A DNA stretch of 20,170 nucleotides from an uncultured Lachnospiraceae bacterium (lineage in GTDB: Bacteria > Bacillota > Clostridia > Lachnospirales > Lachnospiraceae). A program made the position numbers and the translations under genes. Position 1 is the first letter of the stretch. Every line of letters starts with the position of its first letter. The notes below the pieces were generated by a model that saw only the letters and a program-made list of their open reading frames with translations, made no database searches and had not been told where the DNA came from. The stretch is from the NCBI GenBank assembly GCA_937950565.1, contig CALFCS010000090.1, positions 1-20,170 on the forward strand, written 5' to 3'. Shown here one piece after another: positions 1 through 6,558 of the stretch.

Positions 1-3000
1 CATCCGGGAATTTGTCTGTATACTTCATTTCCGGCTGTGCATTCATCTTATGAAGTACCGCTGCGAACTGTGCTCTTACAAGCGTATCTGCAGGTCCGAA
101 GTGTGTATTATCCAGACCTGTCATCGTCTTCTTCTCATAATTGTAAGCAACTGCATCATAGTACCACGCATCTTTTGCAACATCTACATATGGAAGTTCC
201 GGACCAGTCCCGGACTTTACAACTACATTTACCGTTACGGTTTTATTTTCTGGTTTTAATTCTTCTTCCGGTGTCATATTTAAAATTGGTGTTCCATCAA
301 TAGCAAAATTCACAGATTTTACTCTTGCATGACGACACGGGTCATAAAAAGCGTTTCCACCTGGCTCAACATATTCACACTTTCCAAACGTTCCATCCCA
401 GGTTCCGCCATTGGAGCATTCTTTTACCGGTCTTGCATGGTATACGATTACCGGATTGCCGTTCTCATCTGTCGTAAAAGAGTTATGCCCCGGTCCACAC
501 TGATTTACCAGGTCATCTGTGGATAACAGGGAAACCGGATATTTGGTCCAGGAATTGATATCTAATAAGTCATCTCCTTCTTTTGCTGACAACATGCCGA
601 CACAATAGGTATAATTGATTGCAGCCGCTGAAAAACACAAATATATATTTCCATTATTCTTAATCACTGCCGGGCCTTCATTAATTGGATTCTCCCACGC
701 ATAATCCGGTTTGGTAACTTTGGTTGCCTCACTGGTAAGCTGCCATGGTTTTTCCGGATCAATCGTTGCAATATACAAATTGGAGAAATCTCCCGGATTC
801 GCCGCCCATACAACATAATGCTGCCCTGCGCTCTCGAAATGTGTCATGTCAAGAGAGAATTGCTGTACCGCAAAGGTATCTCCTTCGACCGCCTGCATCT
901 GGTGAATCTTCCAACTATTTCTATCCATCGGGTCATCTCCCACACACTCCAGCACATGCGGGCGGATATTAAATGGATTTGCCTGCTCAACACTCGCTGT
1001 AAAGAAGATATACCATTTACCATTGATCTGATGAATCTCCGGCGCCCAGATGTAGCGATAGGTTGCCGCATAGTCATCTGCATGCCAGATAGTTACTTCC
1101 TCGGCTGTCTTAAGCCCCTGGATTGTCTTGGAACGCCTAAGTACCACTCTGTCATAACCGATTCCCTGGTTTTCTTCTGCCGTACCACATACCGGGTAGG
1201 AACCGGTAAAATAATAATAACCGTCATCGCCCTTAAATGCCCACGGGTCTGCACGCTGCTCCACCAATACATCCTCATACTCCGGCTGGTTCAAAGTACC
1301 TGTCACCTGATAGGTACCCGGCTTTGTCGTGTCAATCTTGGCAATGTCTTCCTGATTCCACTGAATACCAAAATCCTTCGTAGAACCGTCGCTGTAATTC
1401 GCGGTTGCCTTCTCAGCAAGCAAGCTTTCGTCAAATTCCATATTCAGCTCTACCTTAATATCTTCCGGCTGGGTGACGTCCGTATTTACTACTCTCTGCC
1501 ATTTCAGAAGAATGCACTCGTATTCTTCTTTTGTCGCTTCAAATACACCTGCTTCTGTTGCCTTCTCCGGTAAGCTTCCGGATACAGCCGCCTTTTTATA
1601 GTTGCTCTTTGTCGGCACTTCGACACTCAGGAAATCTTTTGTCTTTACATCATAGGAATTTCCGTCGCTTCCCTCGTAGCTGATGATATAACCTGCTGAT
1701 GCACTGTCATAGCGGCAGGAAGGATTCTTCACCTTAATTCCCTGGTTATTTAAAGACAGAGTTCTAGGATTTGTAAAATAAATCAAGTCTTCGGAATCAT
1801 AAACGACAATCTCTGTACTGTTATTATCATCCGAAGCAAGCATTCCATAGGTACCGTCTGCCTTACGGAAAAGAACCGGACTTCCCATCTTCTTCTCGCC
1901 TCTGCGCTCCAGGTAAAGAACCGGACGGTTGTTATTGAGCGCCGTGTATGTACTTCCATCCTTGCTGTAAGCATAATGAAGCGCATCCGTCCGTGCATTA
2001 TTTCCTTCACGGACATAGGTCAGTATATTTCCATATGGTTTCTCGATTACTTCAACCTCAAATTTTCTTGTCTGCGTCATGCCGTTCAACTTCGCAGTCA
2101 TGGTCAGAGTTGCAGATTTATTTCCTTTTCCGGATTCCGGACGGGTCACCTTTCCGTCATCTGTAATAACCGACGAATCAGATGACTTCCAGCTAAGCGT
2201 AATGCCTCCATCCAGAGAAGCCGGAAGAACAATATCCTCTGTAGCAGCGCTCTGTCCCAGCTCATACGTCGACAATGCAATCTTGAAATCATTTTCCGGT
2301 GAATCACAGAGAACCTTTACCTGAAATTTCTTCGTGGCATTCTCCGTTCCAAGCATAAGCGATGCAGTCAGTGTAACCGTGACATCTCCTGTCTTTTCGG
2401 AAGGACGTACGACTGTTCCATCCGCTTTCACATATTCCGGTTTGGAGGAGGACCATGTAATCTTTGAGCCATTCTCTCCCCACTCTGGAAGCGTAAGGTC
2501 CGAGGAAATCTCGCCCTCCGTGATTTTCAAAGCTTCTTTATCTTTTTCCAGTGCAGATTTTGCAAGCGTCTGGTCATCTGTTTCCGCATAAAATGCATCG
2601 ATTACTTCATGCTCAGATAAAGCCTCCGTATATACCTTTACATCTCTTATCTTTCCCTGGAAAAACACATCCGGGTACGGTGACCTTGCAAGATACGCGG
2701 ACAGGTTCGTGCCAAAATCACTGACACGGATTCCTGTATTCACGGTACCGGAACTTTTCCCATTATAATACAGGGTCATCTTACCAGGCTCAATTACCGT
2801 TGTATACATGGCATATTTCCCGGAGGAAGCCGGACCTAACAGTCCGTTTCCGCCATTTGTCGGTGAAAATCCATATTCTCCGCCAAACGAATTTTTCGTA
2901 ATTACAGATTTGAAGGTCCCGGTTGCGTTTGCCGGATTCATCAGCCAGTAATGACTTGTTGATTCCGTTCCAAAATACATAGCTGAATAATTCCCTTTAT

Positions 3001-3334
3001 TGGTTTCATTTTTGAGCCACAGGGAAATCGTCAACGTATTCTGTCCGTCAAACATTCCTTTCGGGAGCTCCATATATGCGGCGCCGCTTCCGTTCGCACC
3101 GCCTGGGAATGTGATCTCACCATCACTCACCTTATATCCTGTACCCTTTATTACACCATCATTGCCATTGCCGGAGCTGTCTTTCACCGTTGTTCCTTCC
3201 ACCTGTTCAAAATCATAATGCAGAAGTAATTCGCGTTCAGAAGCCCTCTCCTGTTCTTTTGCGCTCACTGGCATGGCGCTTCCCACAACCATCACCGCTG
3301 TGAGTAGCATTGCGATTACCTTTTTTGTTTTCAT
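1..3334 (-). CDS. SLH-anchored multidomain GH43 family glycoside hydrolase (C-terminus cut by window edge)
   Basis: Secreted, wall-anchored enzyme, probably an alpha-L-arabinofuranosidase or arabinanase; 1111 codons are visible and it runs off the left edge. Signal peptide is residues 1-25. Then come a LamG/concanavalin-like domain (about 36-248), two atrophied bacterial Ig-like domains (255-343, 346-431), a short propeller-like segment (432-575), an Ig-like domain with a YSDGST motif (about 600-685) and the GH43 propeller from about 690. The GH43 triad is visible: D696 in RADP (base), D829 in SLDM (pKa modulator) and E886 in NEGP (acid); WAPEI (E766) and GHNS also fit. An SLH repeat starts near residue 1045. 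The start has an AGGAG site six bases upstream. It follows the helical SLH gene by 44 bases, so it is probably co-transcribed. GH43 membership is secure; arabinose specificity is inferred from the GH93 neighbour, and xylosidase activity is possible. Confidence 0.88.
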   Translation of the reverse strand, partial: MKTKKVIAMLLTAVMVVGSAMPVSAKEQERASERELLLHYDFEQVEGTTVKDSSGNGNDGVIKGTGYKVSDGEITFPGGANGSGAAYMELPKGMFDGQNTLTISLWLKNETNKGNYSAMYFGTESTSHYWLMNPANATGTFKSVITKNSFGGEYGFSPTNGGNGLLGPASSGKYAMYTTVIEPGKMTLYYNGKSSGTVNTGIRVSDFGTNLSAYLARSPYPDVFFQGKIRDVKVYTEALSEHEVIDAFYAETDDQTLAKSALEKDKEALKITEGEISSDLTLPEWGENGSKITWSSSKPEYVKADGTVVRPSEKTGDVTVTLTASLMLGTENATKKFQVKVLCDSPENDFKIALSTYELGQSAATEDIVLPASLDGGITLSWKSSDSSVITDDGKVTRPESGKGNKSATLTMTAKLNGMTQTRKFEVEVIEKPYGNILTYVREGNNARTDALHYAYSKDGSTYTALNNNRPVLYLERRGEKKMGSPVLFRKADGTYGMLASDDNNSTEIVVYDSEDLIYFTNPRTLSLNNQGIKVKNPSCRYDSASAGYIISYEGSDGNSYDVKTKDFLSVEVPTKSNYKKAAVSGSLPEKATEAGVFEATKEEYECILLKWQRVVNTDVTQPEDIKVELNMEFDESLLAEKATANYSDGSTKDFGIQWNQEDIAKIDTTKPGTYQVTGTLNQPEYEDVLVEQRADPWAFKGDDGYYYFTGSYPVCGTAEENQGIGYDRVVLRRSKTIQGLKTAEEVTIWHADDYAATYRYIWAPEIHQINGKWYIFFTASVEQANPFNIRPHVLECVGDDPMDRNSWKIHQMQAVEGDTFAVQQFSLDMTHFESAGQHYVVWAANPGDFSNLYIATIDPEKPWQLTSEATKVTKPDYAWENPINEGPAVIKNNGNIYLCFSAAAINYTYCVGMLSAKEGDDLLDINSWTKYPVSLLSTDDLVNQCGPGHNSFTTDENGNPVIVYHARPVKECSNGGTWDGTFGKCEYVEPGGNAFYDPCRHARVKSVNFAIDGTPILNMTPEEELKPENKTVTVNVVVKSGTGPELPYVDVAKDAWYYDAVAYNYEKKTMTGLDNTHFGPADTLVRAQFAAVLHKMNAQPEMKYTDKFPD

Positions 3335-3358
3335 TCCCTTCTCCTTCCTGTTCTTTAT

Positions 3359-3382
3359 ATAAAACAACCTGCATTGTTTTAT
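3359..3382 (-). other. AT-rich stem-loop between the two leftmost SLH genes
   Basis: A perfect 9-bp inverted repeat (ATAAAACAA / TTGTTTTAT, 6-base loop) covers the stop codon of the upstream gene and most of the 44-base gap. It has no T-run, so it does not look like a terminator. It may affect mRNA stability or processing between the two cistrons. Because it is AT-rich it could be a chance pairing. Confidence 0.35.
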
Positions 3383-6297
3383 TTCTTTCCTCCTGCGCCA
3401 TATTGCTCCAGTTTCCTCTGCAGCTCTTCCACAGACACTCCGGATACATCGGAAATATCCTTTGCACCAAATGTATCTTCCATATTCGCCGCTGGTTCAA
3501 TATTTGCAGAAGTTATCCACGGAAGCCAGATACCACGGTCACCCGCTGTTCCGAACACCATATCCGCAATCCCGGTTGCCTCAATCATAAAGCTTCTTCT
3601 TGCATACCCGAACTCTCCATTTAAATCCATCGTCTGGCGGCTGTTATTCTGCACAAATAAAGCCATATCAAGATATGCCGTATCTCCCGTCCAGACATAT
3701 AATTTAAAGAATTCATAGTACATATATGCGATCATATTATCTGCGCCGCTATGCCCTGCCGCAATAATGGAAAGGCCGTCGTTCAGTCCTTTTTCTGTCG
3801 GGATTCCGGCCTTCAGATGATTCGGATTCGCTGTCTGGAATTTATAAGTGTATACCCAGGAAAATGCATACACTGCCGCCTGTTCCATTGCATCCAGATA
3901 CTTCTTCTCTCCTGTCGCATGATAAAGCGCACTGTATGCATAGACTGCATACATACCGGCTTCTTTATCAACCGTATTCGGATTATCCGCCGTTCCGCCG
4001 ACATATTTCCCGCTCGGATACAGATTCTTCATCACAAAATCTCCTGCCTGCAATGCGGCGTTCAAATATTTTTCATCCTGGAATGCCTCATACATCCGGA
4101 TTAAGAAACGAATCGGAACTGCGCTGTTGAGCTTGCTCTCACCCTGTGTATTCTTATCGCCAATCAGGCCGTCCTTGTTCGAAGAGGTAAATGCATTTCC
4201 GGAATAGTCATATGCCCGGTAAAAGCTTCCATCCTCATTCTGCTCCCTTACAAGAAATGCAGCATAATTCTGCACCATCTCAAGCCATGCATCCGTATCT
4301 GCATTTACATCCCCTGCATCCCTTGCAAGCATCCATGCATCCAGCATTCCTTCCATGCCGTCTGTCATAATACGCAAAAATGCAGGATATGGACGGAAAT
4401 CCCACGTATCAAACCACACCTTTACGACACCGCTGTCTGTCTTGCACCGTTCACTCCAGAAATTCATGATTGACACACCTTTATCCCATGCATCCGAATC
4501 GTTCTGAAGCGTGCCATAACGCATCATCTGATATGCCAACGGAATCTGCATACCGATAAATCCCATCTGGAAATTAACAGCTTCCGTTCCGCTTCCATCA
4601 ATAAAGATGCTTCCGTCATCTACGTATGCCGCAAATGGAAGCCCGATTCCGGTTCCCTTTTTCTGCACATATCCGAGCATATCTTTCTGCGCAGTCTCAT
4701 ACATCTTGTCCATGTCAATCTGTGCGGTCTGCGGGCTCAAATCTGCAAAATGCTTCCGGTAGCAGGAAGACATCGCCTCATTATAATCCTTACTGTTCTC
4801 CGCATACAAATACAGAGTAAATTTCTGCCCCTCCCCGGCTTTTACAGGATGATAACAATGCTGCCCTTTTTTCCCGGTTGTATAACTATTAGGTGCTTCC
4901 GCATACGGATACCGGAACAGAATTCCCGGCCCATCGTTATTGCAAATACCAACCGCTCCATACTGACAGCTTTCATCACACCGGTAAGCAAGGGACTTCT
5001 TTTCCACAGCTTCTTTATCACTGATTCCTTCTGCCACATGACCGATGGAAAGAGTTTCTCCGTTCTCCGGATTCCTCGCCATAACCATAGGCAGACCTGT
5101 ACGCGTCTCCTTCGCTGTCACTTCCGCACCGGAATCCGGAAGACTACTGAATAATGCATATGAAGGCAGATTCGCAGTATCCTTATATAATAAAGATGGA
5201 ATAAAATATTCACAGGACTTAGAATCTTTTCCTGCATCTGCAATATCCGCTGACCATACAGATGCAAAGCCGGAATCATTACCGGAAGCTTTCTGAACTT
5301 TCACAGAGCGTTCCATACGAATCCCGTCATTGCTTTGATAATAAACGTCAGAAACCTCCAGGACACTTCCCTGCTCCGTTGTCACCTTCGCATTTGCTGT
5401 CCATTTGCCCTCTTTATACTGTACGTCATCATATCCTCTGGAAATCCGAACCGGTTTTGTCATATCTTCCGGCACTACCTCCAATTGAACAGGCTTGTCA
5501 TTCCCAAAGACCGGTTTGCCATCTGCATTCAGCATCTGCATTCCTTTTGTCTTATCTTCATTCTCAGAAAATACCATCTGGTAATGATTGTCCATTTCAA
5601 GCGCCGGATCCTCTGGTTTTATCGGCTCCTCCGGCTTCTGCACTTTATCAGCAAATTGTTTATATCGATAAATAATCGTGGCAATCTCAGCTCTGGACGC
5701 AGATTTTTCCGGAGCAAGCGTCTGCTTGTCCATGCCTTTTATAATCTCTTCACCAACTGCCCATGCCATTGCCTCTTTTGCAAATCCGCTGATGTTATCT
5801 TTATCGGAAAATGCTCCCATATCCGAGGTATTTGTTACCGGATATCCTTTATATTTTGCATGACGGTACATCATAACTGCAATCTGCTCTCTCGTAATGG
5901 TGTCATTCGGTCCGAACATGCCTTTCTGCGCTCCTGACGTATATCCTGTAATGACTCCGACATCCTTTGTACTTGCCCACAGGACTGCCTTTGTATAAAA
6001 CTGTCCGTCCGGCACATCCGGAAATGCCGGCTTATATTCCACAGCAGGCTCTCCCTCCATACGATAGAGCATAACTGCAAACTGCGCACGGCAAAGAGCG
6101 GTGGCAGGTTCAAAATGCGTTGCATCCATCCCTTTCATAATACCTTCATTATATACATATTGTACATAATCAACGTACCATTCTCCTTGATTTACATCCT
6201 CAAAAACGTCTGTTACTTTCTCCTCTGCCGCCATAGATATCCCTGTCGGAAGTATCATTGTCAGCACAAGGCAAAGCAGTAAAAAACTTCGTTTCAT
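3379..6297 (-). CDS. SLH-anchored surface protein with unassigned six-hairpin-like helical enzyme domain
   Basis: Secreted wall-anchored protein of 972 aa; I do not recognise the catalytic family. Residues 1-23 are a signal peptide. Three SLH repeats follow (about 30-80, 90-145, 160-212), then an E/P/K-rich linker (221-233). Residues 240-515 look beta-rich, like the sandwich that precedes the barrel in many six-hairpin glycosidases. Residues 525-940 are a chain of long helices carrying small-residue and aromatic patterns, e.g. KEAGMYAVYAYSALYHATGE (778-797) and HSGADNMIAYMYYEFFKLYV (849-868), which suggests an (alpha/alpha)-barrel. Candidate active-site acids are D630, D633, D647, E649, E779 and D853. 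It has its own promoter after a terminator and precedes the GH43 gene, so a role on arabinan or pectin is inferred. Alternatives are a polysaccharide lyase or an epimerase-like barrel. The start is supported by AGGAGAGG, although the spacing is long (10 bases). Confidence 0.85.
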   Translation of the reverse strand: MKRSFLLLCLVLTMILPTGISMAAEEKVTDVFEDVNQGEWYVDYVQYVYNEGIMKGMDATHFEPATALCRAQFAVMLYRMEGEPAVEYKPAFPDVPDGQFYTKAVLWASTKDVGVITGYTSGAQKGMFGPNDTITREQIAVMMYRHAKYKGYPVTNTSDMGAFSDKDNISGFAKEAMAWAVGEEIIKGMDKQTLAPEKSASRAEIATIIYRYKQFADKVQKPEEPIKPEDPALEMDNHYQMVFSENEDKTKGMQMLNADGKPVFGNDKPVQLEVVPEDMTKPVRISRGYDDVQYKEGKWTANAKVTTEQGSVLEVSDVYYQSNDGIRMERSVKVQKASGNDSGFASVWSADIADAGKDSKSCEYFIPSLLYKDTANLPSYALFSSLPDSGAEVTAKETRTGLPMVMARNPENGETLSIGHVAEGISDKEAVEKKSLAYRCDESCQYGAVGICNNDGPGILFRYPYAEAPNSYTTGKKGQHCYHPVKAGEGQKFTLYLYAENSKDYNEAMSSCYRKHFADLSPQTAQIDMDKMYETAQKDMLGYVQKKGTGIGLPFAAYVDDGSIFIDGSGTEAVNFQMGFIGMQIPLAYQMMRYGTLQNDSDAWDKGVSIMNFWSERCKTDSGVVKVWFDTWDFRPYPAFLRIMTDGMEGMLDAWMLARDAGDVNADTDAWLEMVQNYAAFLVREQNEDGSFYRAYDYSGNAFTSSNKDGLIGDKNTQGESKLNSAVPIRFLIRMYEAFQDEKYLNAALQAGDFVMKNLYPSGKYVGGTADNPNTVDKEAGMYAVYAYSALYHATGEKKYLDAMEQAAVYAFSWVYTYKFQTANPNHLKAGIPTEKGLNDGLSIIAAGHSGADNMIAYMYYEFFKLYVWTGDTAYLDMALFVQNNSRQTMDLNGEFGYARRSFMIEATGIADMVFGTAGDRGIWLPWITSANIEPAANMEDTFGAKDISDVSGVSVEELQRKLEQYGAGGKK

Positions 6298-6305
6298 ATC
6301 CCCAT
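6294..6305 (-). other. Four-codon leader ORF overlapping the start of the helical SLH gene
   Basis: ATG GGG ATA TGA lies just upstream. Its stop shares the ATGA tetranucleotide with the start codon of the 972-aa gene. GGAG sits 5 bases before this mini-ORF start, nearer the optimum than for the main start. Ribosomes may begin here and re-initiate on the main ORF, or simply choose the downstream ATG. This is seen in sequence only; function is speculative. Confidence 0.3.
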
Positions 6306-6352
6306 AGCCTCTCCTTTCATTTCATTCGGTAAAACCTTTAACCACGCTTATA

Positions 6353-6381
6353 ATATTAACAATTTTTATTATAATTGTCCA
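6353..6381 (-). promoter_or_regulatory. Sigma-A-like promoter for the two leftmost SLH genes
   Basis: On the minus strand TGGACA (6381-6376) is followed by exactly 17 bases and TAATAT (6358-6353). It lies 55 bases before the start codon and downstream of the terminator of the GH93 gene. The spacer holds an ACAATT...AATTGT inverted repeat, and an imperfect palindrome GGTTAAAGG/TTTTACC (6328-6343) sits just downstream. Either could be an operator, but both are AT-rich and unproven. The rest of the 6306-6558 gap holds only the terminator. Confidence 0.6.
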
Positions 6382-6440
6382 TATTTTTGTTACATAATAT
6401 CTAAAAAAAGCACAAAACATCTTATTTACAGGATGACAGA

Positions 6441-6512
6441 GACGACAAAAATGGGGAAGGCATTCATCCAATGTCATTTAGTTAAAGCATTGGACATTCA
6501 TCTCCCTCCCCA
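6441..6512 (-). terminator. Rho-independent terminator after the GH93 gene
   Basis: A long imperfect hairpin pairs ATGGGGAGGG...CCAATG with CATTGG...CCTTCCCCAT (6451-6512) and is followed on the minus strand by TTTTGTC. The strong GC-rich base with a T-tail fits an intrinsic terminator ending the binding protein / two-component / GH93 unit. Confidence 0.75.
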
Positions 6513-6558
6513 TCTGGTCTGCTTATATCACTATTTCTATTTTCTTGTCTGCTATGGA

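Noticed and set aside
818..1573. 251-codon ORF on the plus strand
   Set aside because: It lies fully antisense to the GH43 gene, has no domain pattern or good ribosome site, and its residues are Cys/Arg/Leu-rich as expected from a shadow frame.
5335..5937. 200-codon ORF on the plus strand
   Set aside because: Antisense to the 972-aa SLH gene; composition rich in Cys, His, Ile and Arg without recognisable motifs, typical of a shadow.
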